From Hymenobacter fodinae (GTDB taxonomy: Bacteria > Bacteroidota > Bacteroidia > Cytophagales > Hymenobacteraceae), in assembly GCF_004745825.1 (NCBI RefSeq), contig NZ_SRLA01000004.1, positions 124,001 to 188,000 on the forward strand: a stretch of 64,000 bases of DNA. The letters are read 5' to 3'. Below are positions 1 through 7,749 of this stretch, one piece after another. The notes below the pieces were generated by a model, which was not told the DNA's origin, made no database searches, and saw only the letters and a list, made by a program, of their open reading frames with translations. The number at the start of each line of letters is the position of its first letter. The stretch's first letter is position 1. The position numbers and the translations under genes are program-made.

Positions 1-634
1 CGTCTTCGCTAACTTCAGCAGTACCACTAAACTGAGCCGTGATGGAGTAGCCAAATCGTTCTAATGTGGCGATGATTCGGGTCAGATTAGGCGTATTGAG
101 CTTCAGAGTCAGGCGGATCTTATATTGATCGTGCTCGTCCTGAGCGACGTGGGCGCTCATAATCTTGGCGTTGTTTTCCTCTACGTAGCGGCTGATTTGG
201 CTGAGCGAGTAATCTCGCTCTTCCATGGCCAACACCAAGATTCCTTGCTGTCCGGTAGCCACGGGCACTTTACCAAAAGCCGCCAAGGAGTCACTTACAG
301 TAACCACCCCTAAATACTCCTGCTGATCATCCAGCACCGGCACTAGCTGTACACGATTTTGAACGGCCACCTCTATGATGGAGTAAAAATGCTGGTCGCG
401 CTGCACGTGCACCTCCGAGTAGCCGAAAGGCACATCAGACAGCAGCTGGTCAGGCCTGTCTTGGTCAATTAGGTCAGCTTCGGTAATAAGGCCCCGAAAC
501 TGGCGGTTTTCCAGTACGGGCAGTTGGCTTACGTGGAATTCTTCCAACCAGCGGGCAGCCTTTTCCGTCGAGTCCGTCAGCTTGAGTGGCGGAATCATCT
601 GGTTAAGCAAGTCTTCGGCAATCATGGAGTGCAT
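1..634 (-). CDS. CBS-domain protein with ACT-like C-terminal region (partial)
   Basis: The reverse strand is open from an ATG at 634 (a second ATG lies at 625) to the left edge, so the C-terminus is missing. About 211 codons are visible. Residues 1-60 and 70-125 read as two CBS modules; each ends in a typical strand-helix such as 'FRGLITEADLI' and 'YLGVVTVSDSL'. The remainder resembles an ACT-like regulatory domain, as in AcuB-type proteins. CBS pairs usually bind adenosyl nucleotides and sense energy or ligand state; the target here is unknown. It is the last visible gene of a leftward cluster, 170 bases after the alpha/beta hydrolase. In many Bacteroidota such a gene sits near pdxJ and NAD kinase, so NAD kinase may lie just outside the window (inference). 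Confidence 0.85.
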   Translation of the reverse strand, partial: MHSMIAEDLLNQMIPPLKLTDSTEKAARWLEEFHVSQLPVLENRQFRGLITEADLIDQDRPDQLLSDVPFGYSEVHVQRDQHFYSIIEVAVQNRVQLVPVLDDQQEYLGVVTVSDSLAAFGKVPVATGQQGILVLAMEERDYSLSQISRYVEENNAKIMSAHVAQDEHDQYKIRLTLKLNTPNLTRIIATLERFGYSITAQFSGTAEVSED

Positions 635-804
635 CGGGGCAGGCGGGAAGAGAACGGAAAACAAGAACCAAGTAGTATCTGCCTACAACGCGTTAGGAAG
701 TTACTGAGAAGAGAAAAATAGACCAAGCCAACTAGAAGAGTAACGTAAGCGGCTGATGCGTTGCATGAGTCGCCCAAGATCTGGCACTGGCCTACCTGAC
801 TTTC

Positions 805-1587
805 CTAATCAACGACTTTTACTGAGGTCTGGTTTTTAACCAAGAACTGCCGCAGCAATTGGTTGAATTCCTGGGGGCGCTCCATCATGGGTGCGTGCCC
901 ACAATGGTCAAGAAAGCGCAGCTCAGCACTAGGCAACAGGCGGCTGAACTCATGGGCTACCACCGGCGGCGTGATGGTATCGTTTAGCCCCCACACAAGC
1001 AATGTGGGTACATGAATTTTATGCAGATCCTTGGCCAGGTTATGCCGCTGAGCTGAACGCGCAATACTGATAATACGCAAGCACTTAGCATTGGAATTCG
1101 TAACGTTAAATACCTCATCTACCAGCTCCCGGGTAGCTACGGCGGGGTCGTAGAAGGTGTAGGCCACTCGCTCCTGCACGTAGCTGTAGTTGCCTCGCTT
1201 AGGAAAAGAGCCGCCCATGCCATCTTCAAACAACCCGCTGCTTCCGGTGAGCACCAGCCGACTTACGCGGGCCTGATTGCGCAGGGCATACACCAGCGCA
1301 ATGTGGCCGCCCAGGGAGTTGCCCAGCACCGTGCAAGGTTCTGATAGGCCTATTTCAGCCAAAAAATCTTCCACAAACTGCACCAGTCCTGGTACGCCGG
1401 CTTTGGTGAGCGGCATATCATAGATGGGGAGCAGCGGAATAATTACCCGGTAATCAGAGCTAAACTCAGTTACCACGTCTTGCCAGTTGCTTAGCGCGCC
1501 AAACAGCCCATGCAGGAGCAGAAGCACTTCACCAGTGCCTTCCTCCACGTACTGAAATTCGTTCTTTTGTTTTATCTGCAATTCCAT
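805..1587 (-). CDS. alpha/beta hydrolase
   Basis: A 260-residue single-domain alpha/beta hydrolase. The oxyanion region 'LLLLHGLFGALSNW' comes near the N-terminus, the nucleophile elbow is GNSLGG, the acid is in 'VWGLNDTITPP' and the catalytic His is in 'HCGHAPMMERP'. The complete Ser-Asp-His set suggests an active esterase-type or related hydrolase; the substrate cannot be told. I chose the ATG at 1587 because it begins the conserved fold and lies 4 bases after the stop of the amidotransferase gene. An upstream in-frame start would overlap that gene. The tight spacing implies co-transcription with the amidotransferase and cvpA-like genes. Confidence 0.88.
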   Translation of the reverse strand: MELQIKQKNEFQYVEEGTGEVLLLLHGLFGALSNWQDVVTEFSSDYRVIIPLLPIYDMPLTKAGVPGLVQFVEDFLAEIGLSEPCTVLGNSLGGHIALVYALRNQARVSRLVLTGSSGLFEDGMGGSFPKRGNYSYVQERVAYTFYDPAVATRELVDEVFNVTNSNAKCLRIISIARSAQRHNLAKDLHKIHVPTLLVWGLNDTITPPVVAHEFSRLLPSAELRFLDHCGHAPMMERPQEFNQLLRQFLVKNQTSVKVVD

Positions 1588-1591
1588 CTGG

Positions 1592-2209
1592 TCAGGGGTG
1601 GCCGTTGGGGGGAACAGAGGCCGACCCGGTCTGTGCAATGATACAACTCTTGACCCAATTGCCGAGCAAAGCTAGGCCGTGGGGGGTGAGTAAGGCCTCG
1701 GGGTGAAACTGCACCCCGCACAAGGGTAAGTACCGATGGCGAAAAGCCATGATTTCCTCGTGTACGTCGGCGGTGCGTGCCAGGACGTCAAACGCGGCGG
1801 GCAGGTGCTGTAGTATCAGGGAGTGGTAGCGCGTTACGGGCATGCGCCGAGGTAGACCTTGCCAAAGCGCATCAGGGTGGGCCCACTCAATTTCGGACAC
1901 TTTGCCGTGCATAGGCCTAGCGCCCCGCACCAGCTCAGCCCCGAAGAACTCCCCGAGTGCCTGATGCCCCAAACACACGCCCAGCATTGGCACGCGCTGG
2001 TGCCACGCCGCAATAACGGGCATCAGAATACCGGCCTGCTCTGGCGTACCAGGCCCTGGCGAAAGCACGATGCCATCAAAAGTCAGTTCCTCCAGTGATG
2101 CTAGCGGCACATCGTTGCGCCGAACAATTACTTCGCACCCAAGCTGCCGGAAGTAATCTAGCAGGTTGTAGGTAAAAGAATCGAAGTTATCGAGCAGCAA
2201 CAGACGCAT
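1592..2209 (-). CDS. anthranilate/aminodeoxychorismate synthase component II (TrpG/PabA family)
   Basis: A 205-residue class I glutamine amidotransferase. It opens with the family signature 'LLLLDNFDSFTYNLLDYF', has the catalytic Cys in 'GVCLGHQALGEFFG' and the His/Glu pair in 'GVQFHPEALLTPHG'. It would release ammonia from glutamine for chorismate amination, making anthranilate (tryptophan) or aminodeoxychorismate (folate). No component I gene is in view, so the branch is open; the absence of any trp genes slightly favours the folate role. The ATG at 2209 was chosen over an upstream start because it begins the conserved first strand. It sits between the cvpA-like gene and the hydrolase in the leftward cluster. 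Confidence 0.9.
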   Translation of the reverse strand: MRLLLLDNFDSFTYNLLDYFRQLGCEVIVRRNDVPLASLEELTFDGIVLSPGPGTPEQAGILMPVIAAWHQRVPMLGVCLGHQALGEFFGAELVRGARPMHGKVSEIEWAHPDALWQGLPRRMPVTRYHSLILQHLPAAFDVLARTADVHEEIMAFRHRYLPLCGVQFHPEALLTPHGLALLGNWVKSCIIAQTGSASVPPNGHP

Positions 2210-2277
2210 ACACTTCTGGGCGGGCTGGTTTTGTACGGTGTAAGTTGACCAGGGCACTCAATGTTTAGGCCCTTAGG

Positions 2278-2799
2278 CTAAAACACCGCTCGTAGCTTTT
2301 CGAGCAGGGTACCGGCAAATGGCAGTACAAAGCCCACTATTTCCAAGGCTAGTGGTGTAGCTTGTTGCACCACGGGCAGTACCTGCGACTGTGCCACTAG
2401 TCCCGGAGAAATCAGGTTAAGCCCAGCTAGGCCTAGGCCGTGCAAGAGTAAACTCAGGCCCAACACCCACTTCAACACGCCACAAGCGGCTCCGCCCACA
2501 TTATCTAGTAAGCCAAGTGGTGTAAGGTGCACGGCGGTCTTAATGAAAGTACTCACCAAGTGTACGCCCCACACAATGAGGGCAAACACCAGCAGAAACG
2601 ACACCAACGGCAGCAGCCCGAAGGCTTCGCCCACGTAGTTCCGCACCAACGGAATGGCATCATTCAGGAGCGCTAGGCCCCCTATCACCCCCAGCACAAA
2701 AGCCAGCAGGGAGGCCACCTCTAGCACCAGCCCCCGGCGGAAGCCCTTCACAGCACCAACACCGAGCGCCAGCAACAGCAGCAAGTCGAACGCAGACAT
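2278..2799 (-). CDS. CvpA family membrane protein
   Basis: A 173-residue protein with four hydrophobic segments (about residues 4-20, 26-48, 62-85 and 104-128). The N-terminus shows the CvpA pattern of a short first helix followed by 'GAVKGFRRGLVLEVASLL'. CvpA homologues are inner-membrane proteins required for colicin V production in E. coli and linked to envelope or bile stress elsewhere; their biochemistry is unsettled. It lies 68 bases upstream of the TrpG/PabA gene and about 100 bases downstream of the yqeY-like gene, all leftward. The length is usual for the family. Confidence 0.85.
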   Translation of the reverse strand: MSAFDLLLLLALGVGAVKGFRRGLVLEVASLLAFVLGVIGGLALLNDAIPLVRNYVGEAFGLLPLVSFLLVFALIVWGVHLVSTFIKTAVHLTPLGLLDNVGGAACGVLKWVLGLSLLLHGLGLAGLNLISPGLVAQSQVLPVVQQATPLALEIVGFVLPFAGTLLEKLRAVF

Positions 2800-2900
2800 G
2801 CGGACAGAGACGAACCCGAGAAGAGAGGGCAGAAGTGAAGTGGGTAAACCAGCTCGGTCTAGGCCACCTACCTCCTCCCTTCTTCTCGCTTGTTCACCGT

Positions 2901-3365
2901 TTATACGTTAGTGTTGTTGAGCAGATTGTTCACGGTCTGCGAAATGGCACGGCCATCGGCTTGACCGGCTAGTTCGCGGGCGGCTACACCCATTACCTTG
3001 CCCAAATCTGAGGGGCCAGTGGCTCCTACCCGCTGAATGATGGACACCAGCTTCTCCACCAAATCGGCCTCGGAGAGCTGCTGCGGCAAGTACTCCTCAA
3101 TAATGGCCAGCTCCGCCAACTCTACTTCTTCCAGGTCGGAGCGGAACTGCTTCTGGTAGGTTTCGGCGGCTTCGCGGCGCTGCTTGGCGGCTTTCGTCAG
3201 GAGCTTGATTTCGGCGTCGGGCGTGAGAGCCGCGCCATGCTGCCCTTCGGCGGTTTCGGCCAGCATAATCTGCGACTTAATGCTGCGCAGGGCCGTCAGC
3301 CGTACTTTATCCTTGGCCAGCATGGCCTTTTTAATATCTGCGTCGATGTTTTCTTTCAGAGCCAT
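2901..3365 (-). CDS. GatB/YqeY domain-containing protein
   Basis: A 154-residue YqeY-type protein. The start 'MALKENIDADIKKAMLAKDK' and the 'LTALRSIKSQI' segment are typical. The domain resembles the tRNA-binding tail of the GatB amidotransferase subunit, but stand-alone YqeY has no firmly established reaction. The C-terminal half, with 'EYLPQQLSEADLVEKL' and 'GKVMGVAARELAGQADGRAI', matches the helical bundle of the family. It is the first visible gene of the leftward cluster and is divergent from pdxJ across a 271-base gap. Confidence 0.9.
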   Translation of the reverse strand: MALKENIDADIKKAMLAKDKVRLTALRSIKSQIMLAETAEGQHGAALTPDAEIKLLTKAAKQRREAAETYQKQFRSDLEEVELAELAIIEEYLPQQLSEADLVEKLVSIIQRVGATGPSDLGKVMGVAARELAGQADGRAISQTVNNLLNNTNV

Positions 3366-3595
3366 AATATAAGGAAGAATGGAGGTGCAAGATTACGGGT
3401 AATTCCCGACTCTGGCAGCGCTAGGCCACCCTGGCGCAGGTCAGGAAGCAGCGAATAGATGAAGGAGTTTATCAGACCTACTATACCCGTCGTATCCTTT
3501 TAAGGTACGAAATAAGCCAGAGCAGTGTCGCAGCAAGTTGTCGCAAGCCAGCACAGAGCGGATAACCGGAAAGTGAGGCAGCCTGTTTGAGAGTG

Positions 3596-3603
3596 TATCT
3601 TTG
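3596..3603 (+). promoter_or_regulatory. TAnnTTTG -7 element upstream of pdxJ
   Basis: TATCTTTG matches the Bacteroidota housekeeping -7 consensus and lies 33 bases upstream of the pdxJ ATG. No good TTG-type -33 element is evident at the usual spacing. Confidence 0.55.
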
Positions 3604-3636
3604 ACACCTAACCTCCCGTTCAGCTCACCCCAAGAT

Positions 3637-4365
3637 ATGACGAAGCTCAGCGTTAACATAAATAAAATAGCCACTCTGCGGAACGCCCGCGGCCACAACC
3701 GCCCCGATTTGCTGCAAGCTGCCCGCGACTGTGAGCGGTTCGGGGCCCAAGGCATTACGGTGCACCCGCGGCCCGATGAACGCCACATTCGTTACCAAGA
3801 TGTGCGCGACCTGAAAGCAGTGGTAACGACGGAGTTTAACATTGAGGGCAACCCCACTCCTGATTTCCTGGACTTGGTGCGCGAAGTACGGCCCGAGCAG
3901 GTTACGCTAGTGCCCGATGCCCCCGACGCCATTACCTCCAACGCCGGCTGGGATACCATTCGGAACCAAGAGTACTTGCAAGGCGTGGTGCGAGACTTGA
4001 AAGAGTTAGGCTGCCGCGTGAGCATTTTCCTCGACCCAGACCTGGAAATGGTGCGCGCTGCCGCTACTACCGGCACCGACCGCATTGAGCTTTACACCGA
4101 AGATTACGCCCGCCAGTATTCCCAAGACCCCGCCGCCGCTATCCGGAGCTACCGCGCCGCCGCTGAGCTGGCTCAAGAGCTAGGCCTGGGGCTTAACGCC
4201 GGCCACGACCTCGACCTTGACAACTTGGCTTACCTGCACCAGAACCTGCCGGGCCTAGCCGAAGTCAGCATTGGGCACGCCCTAATTTGCGACGCGCTCT
4301 ATCTGGGCCTCGAAAACACTATTCAGCTTTACCGCCGCCAACTGACTGGCAGCCCTGCCCAGTAG
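3637..4365 (+). CDS. pdxJ: pyridoxine 5'-phosphate synthase
   Basis: A 242-residue PdxJ. It condenses 1-deoxy-D-xylulose 5-phosphate with 3-amino-2-oxopropyl phosphate to form pyridoxine 5'-phosphate in the DXP-dependent vitamin B6 pathway. Seen are the N-terminal strand 'LSVNINKIATLRNARG', the basic loop 'GITVHPRPDERHIR', the catalytic Glu region 'EFNIEGNPTPDFLDL' and the late His in 'GLNAGHDLDLDNL'. The ATG at 3637 was preferred to a TTG 36 bases upstream, because the upstream codon lies within the promoter element and adds non-conserved residues. It is the first gene of the rightward block and divergent from the yqeY-like gene. Confidence 0.96.
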   Translation: MTKLSVNINKIATLRNARGHNRPDLLQAARDCERFGAQGITVHPRPDERHIRYQDVRDLKAVVTTEFNIEGNPTPDFLDLVREVRPEQVTLVPDAPDAITSNAGWDTIRNQEYLQGVVRDLKELGCRVSIFLDPDLEMVRAAATTGTDRIELYTEDYARQYSQDPAAAIRSYRAAAELAQELGLGLNAGHDLDLDNLAYLHQNLPGLAEVSIGHALICDALYLGLENTIQLYRRQLTGSPAQ

Positions 4366-4448
4366 TATTGAACAATGAGCCCCTGTTTGGCCGTTAATGC
4401 AGTGCGCTACCTGCACTAACGGTAGTTGCTCCTTGTTATACCCTTCCC

Positions 4449-5501
4449 ATGCCCCGCCTCCCCCTACCCGACTTCCTGCAAAACCCCTCCGCCGCACCCA
4501 TTCTGGATGTGCGGGCTCCCATTGAGTTTCAGCACGGTCATATCCCGGGGGCAGTGAGTTTTCCGCTGTTTACGGACGAGGAACGGGCCCGCATTGGCAC
4601 TACCTACAAGCAAATCAGCCAGGATAAGGCCGTGCTGCTGGGGCTGGATTTCTTTGGCCCCAAAATGGGTGAGCTGGTAAGGCAGGCCAAGAAACTGGCC
4701 CCGAACAAGCAAGTGAGGGTGCATTGCTGGCGCGGGGGTATGCGCAGCGGAGCTGTGCTATGGCTGCTGGAGCTGGCCGGTTTTCAGGTGCAGCTTTTGG
4801 ATAAAGGCTACAAAGACTACCGCCGGTGGGTGTTGCAAGAGTTTGAGCGGCCTAGGCCACTGCTGGTTCTGGGAGGCCTTACGGGTTCTGGCAAAACGGA
4901 TGTGCTGCACGCGCTGGCCAGTCAGGGCCAGCCTATACTTGACTTAGAAGGATTAGCCCGGCACAAAGGCTCGGCGTTTGGTAACATTGGGTTGCCAGCG
5001 CAGCCTACCCAAGAGCAGTTTGAGAATGATTTGGCGGGCGTACTGGCGGGGTTGCCCGAGGCAGGTCCCATCTGGGTGGAAGACGAAAGCCGCACTATTG
5101 GTGGTGTGCACGTACCCTCTCCCTTGTTCGGGCATATGAGCACGGCCCCCTTACTTGTGCTGGATATTCCGCGGGAGGTACGGGTGCGCAAGCTGGCCGA
5201 AGAATACGGCCGCCAAGACCCTGCCGCGCTGGCTGCCGCTATTCTGAAGATCCGGAAGCGCTTGGGTGGCCTAGTGACCAAGGACGCCCTAGCCGCTATT
5301 GGCGAGGACGACATGGAGAAAATGGTAAGCTTGGTGCTCGACTACTACGACAAAACGTATAGCCATGGCATTGAGAGCCGCCAGATTACCCGCGTATCTT
5401 CATCTACTTGCGACCCGGTGGTGAATGCAGAGCTGGTATTACATACACTGGCTACTTCTGGCTTGGCCAGCATCTTTCAAACCGTGGCACATGGTTCCTA
5501 A
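4449..5501 (+). CDS. mnmH: tRNA 2-selenouridine synthase
   Basis: A 350-residue MnmH (SelU, YbbB). It replaces sulfur by selenium in 2-thiouridine at the wobble position of certain tRNAs, using selenophosphate. The N-terminal rhodanese domain carries the active Cys (about residue 93) in 'VHCWRGGMRSG'. The C-terminal half is a P-loop domain with 'GGLTGSGKTDVLHAL' near residue 141. Length matches characterised homologues. The next gene begins inside its last codons (11-base overlap), and selD, which makes the selenium donor, follows. This context strongly supports a selenium role. Confidence 0.94.
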   Translation: MPRLPLPDFLQNPSAAPILDVRAPIEFQHGHIPGAVSFPLFTDEERARIGTTYKQISQDKAVLLGLDFFGPKMGELVRQAKKLAPNKQVRVHCWRGGMRSGAVLWLLELAGFQVQLLDKGYKDYRRWVLQEFERPRPLLVLGGLTGSGKTDVLHALASQGQPILDLEGLARHKGSAFGNIGLPAQPTQEQFENDLAGVLAGLPEAGPIWVEDESRTIGGVHVPSPLFGHMSTAPLLVLDIPREVRVRKLAEEYGRQDPAALAAAILKIRKRLGGLVTKDALAAIGEDDMEKMVSLVLDYYDKTYSHGIESRQITRVSSSTCDPVVNAELVLHTLATSGLASIFQTVAHGS

Positions 5502-5880
5502 GCTAAGGGTGGCGCGGCCCACTTCTGACTTGGCTCCGCTAGTGCGGTTTTATTGCAATGGGCTCGGTCTTACTGAGCTAAGCTCATTTACCAATCATGA
5601 CGGATTTGATGGTGTAATACTAGGCCACCCTCACGCGCCGTACCACCTTGAGTTCACAGTGCAGCAGGGTCATCTGCTGGTCTCCTTCCCCACTCCCGAG
5701 CATCTGCTCGTGTTTTACATACCCGAGCATTCGCAGTGGCTTTCGGCCGTTGAGCGAATGCAGGCACACGGCTACGACCCGGTAGTGGCCTCCAACCCTT
5801 ACTGGGACCGGCTGGGCCGCACCTACGAAGACCCCGATGGGTACCGCGTAGTGCTGCAAAATGCCGCCTGGGAATACTAA
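5491..5880 (+). CDS. VOC (glyoxalase/bleomycin-resistance fold) protein in selenium cluster
   Basis: A 129-residue protein of the vicinal-oxygen-chelate superfamily. The first half has 'PLVRFYCNGLGL', the second 'YEDPDGYRVVLQNA', the usual beta-alpha-beta-beta-beta repeat signatures. The substrate is not predictable; members include lyases, dioxygenases and resistance proteins. The ATG at 5491 overlaps the last 11 bases of mnmH and selD starts 24 bases after its stop, so it is probably translated with both. An upstream in-frame start would overlap mnmH by 77 bases and adds no conserved sequence. A role in selenium handling is only inferred from position. Confidence 0.85.
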   Translation: MVPKLRVARPTSDLAPLVRFYCNGLGLTELSSFTNHDGFDGVILGHPHAPYHLEFTVQQGHLLVSFPTPEHLLVFYIPEHSQWLSAVERMQAHGYDPVVASNPYWDRLGRTYEDPDGYRVVLQNAAWEY

Positions 5881-5904
5881 TTATCTGTAACATCTTTCTG
5901 CCCT

Positions 5905-6963
5905 ATGTCCCTTGCCCCCGACTCTACCGACCAAATTCGCCTAACCCAGTACAGCCACGGCGCTGGCTGCGGCTGTAAAATTGCGCCCAAGGTCCTCGAT
6001 CAGATTCTACACACCAGCATTCCGCAGCCCCATGATGCGCAGCTGCTGGTAGGTAACTCCTCCCGCGACGATGCGGCCGTGTACGATATCGGCGGCGGGC
6101 AGGCCATCATCAGCACCACCGACTTCTTCATGCCGATTGTGGATGATGCTTACGATTTCGGTCGGATTGCCTCTGCCAACGCCATTTCCGACGTGTATGC
6201 CATGGGCGGGCGGCCCGTTATGGCTATTGCTGTGCTGGGCTGGCCTATTGATAAGCTAGCGCCTGAGGTAGCCCGCCGCGTAATTGAGGGCAGCCGCAGC
6301 ATATGCGCCGAAGCCGGGATTCCGCTGGCCGGCGGCCACAGCATCGACTCACCCGAGCCAATTTTCGGGCTGGCCGTAACGGGCCTGCTCGACATCAACA
6401 ACCTCAAGCAAAACGATACTGCCACAGCTGGCTGTGAGCTGTACCTAACCAAGCCCTTGGGCGTGGGCATGCTCACAACGGCGCAAAAACGCGGCATTTT
6501 GCGCCCCGAGCACGAGCAATTGGCCCCCCAAAGCATGATGCAGCTCAACAAAATTGGGCAGGAGCTAGGCCAGGTAGCTGCCGTGCGCGCCATGACTGAC
6601 GTTACGGGGTTTGGGCTGCTAGGCCACCTTTCTGAAGTATGCGAAGGCAGCAACCTCACGGCGGAGGTTGAGTTCAGCCAAGTACCCCTGATTGCCGCAG
6701 CCGAAGAGTACCGCGCGCAAGGGGCCGTGCCCGGCGGCACCGTCCGCAACTGGGACTCGTACGGGCACAAGATTGGCAACGTAACCGATGAGCAACGCCA
6801 GTGGCTCTGCGATCCGCAGACCTCTGGCGGGCTGTTGGTGTGCGTGGAGCCCAGCGGCCGCGATGAGGTGCTAGCCATCTTTGAGCGCCATGGTCTACAC
6901 TTGGAGCCCTTCGGGCGGCTGCGTGAGCATGAAGCCGGTGAACCTTGGATTTCTGTGCGCTAG
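5905..6963 (+). CDS. selD: selenide, water dikinase
   Basis: A 352-residue SelD. It makes selenophosphate from selenide and ATP. The N-terminal 'YSHGAGCGCKI' carries the catalytic Cys22 and Lys25, equivalent to Cys17 and Lys20 of the E. coli enzyme; the position is Cys, not selenocysteine, so no UGA recoding is needed. Nucleotide-binding segments include 'NSSRDDAAVYDI' and 'STTDFFMPIVDDAYDFGRIA'. No selA, selB or tRNA-Sec is in view; with mnmH directly upstream the likely product use is tRNA selenouridine. The TAG stop is part of a TAGGCC motif. Confidence 0.96.
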   Translation: MSLAPDSTDQIRLTQYSHGAGCGCKIAPKVLDQILHTSIPQPHDAQLLVGNSSRDDAAVYDIGGGQAIISTTDFFMPIVDDAYDFGRIASANAISDVYAMGGRPVMAIAVLGWPIDKLAPEVARRVIEGSRSICAEAGIPLAGGHSIDSPEPIFGLAVTGLLDINNLKQNDTATAGCELYLTKPLGVGMLTTAQKRGILRPEHEQLAPQSMMQLNKIGQELGQVAAVRAMTDVTGFGLLGHLSEVCEGSNLTAEVEFSQVPLIAAAEEYRAQGAVPGGTVRNWDSYGHKIGNVTDEQRQWLCDPQTSGGLLVCVEPSGRDEVLAIFERHGLHLEPFGRLREHEAGEPWISVR

Positions 6964-6969
6964 GCCTCT

Positions 6970-7563
6970 GTGAAGCTACTTCCGTTTTTGCGGCCGCTGC
7001 TGGAAGCAGCGGCCGCTATTGCGCTCATGGTGGTAGGCTTGCGCTTTATCACCAACTTCTTTGCCAGCAAAAGCCGTGTGTACCGGCCTACGTTTCTGCG
7101 GCAATTTGCCCTGGCATTCTGGCCGCTGCTGTGCTTGGGAGTAGGCCTGCCTTTTCTGGCCTCCTTCTTCTACCTGGGTGCTATTCCCGCTTACGAACAG
7201 GTATTGCTGGCGGCTCTGACCCTATTGATACTAGGGTTTTCAATGCCGGCCCTGGTACTGCACGCGCAATACTATGCTCGCAACTTCCATACTACCCTTG
7301 TGTTTGACCCCAAGCACAATGTGCTGGAAGTGTACGAAGGGCGAGTCCGGATTCCTTTTGGCAAGAGCGATTTGGTTCGGGTCGAGCACGTGACGTGTAA
7401 ATCGCGGCGCATGTTCTGGAGTAACTACAACTACATCAAGCTTCATCTGCGCACGGGCGAAGTGCTGACGCTCACTTCCCTGCTTACCCGTCTTCAGCCA
7501 GTGGCAGAATTTCTTCGTAACACCCCACTAGAGCATCAGCAGCGGTGGTTTTGCGTTGCGTAG
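6970..7563 (+). CDS. small membrane protein of unknown function
   Basis: A 197-residue protein I do not recognise. It has three hydrophobic stretches (about residues 9-29, 45-70 and 77-98) and then a soluble C-terminal domain of about 95 residues rich in beta-strand-like segments, ending 'NYIKLHLRTGEVLTLTSLL'. This tail is vaguely like a PH-type or LytTR-type fold, but too weak to assign. The start is a GTG at 6970, only 6 bases after the selD stop, so it belongs to the selenium transcript. The TAG stop again continues as TAGGCC. Confidence 0.75.
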   Translation: MKLLPFLRPLLEAAAAIALMVVGLRFITNFFASKSRVYRPTFLRQFALAFWPLLCLGVGLPFLASFFYLGAIPAYEQVLLAALTLLILGFSMPALVLHAQYYARNFHTTLVFDPKHNVLEVYEGRVRIPFGKSDLVRVEHVTCKSRRMFWSNYNYIKLHLRTGEVLTLTSLLTRLQPVAEFLRNTPLEHQQRWFCVA

Positions 7564-7714
7564 GCCTGTACGCAGCGCTGTAAGAGTTTCCTAGCCGTTG
7601 GTCGCATACTACTGTTCAGGTATCGGCGTTAGGTAAGCAGCTATATGCGTAGTTCGCTGCATAAGTATTCGATCAAACTAGTTTTATACCCGGTAAAGCT
7701 CGGAATCAGGCATT

Positions 7715-7722
7715 TACCTTTG
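7715..7722 (+). promoter_or_regulatory. TAnnTTTG -7 element upstream of the TPR histidine kinase
   Basis: TACCTTTG lies 27 bases upstream of the kinase ATG at 7750. It supports that start over an in-frame upstream one at 7645, which would precede the promoter. Confidence 0.6.
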
Positions 7723-7749
7723 CTTTTTCTATGGGCTTTATCTAAGCTA

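Noticed and set aside
6150..6878. A 242-codon open frame antisense to selD
   Set aside because: It mirrors the codon pattern of selD, has no family motifs and is wholly inside a strongly conserved gene.
5905..6963. Selenocysteine coding in selD
   Set aside because: The active position is a Cys codon and there is no in-frame UGA or selA/selB context.
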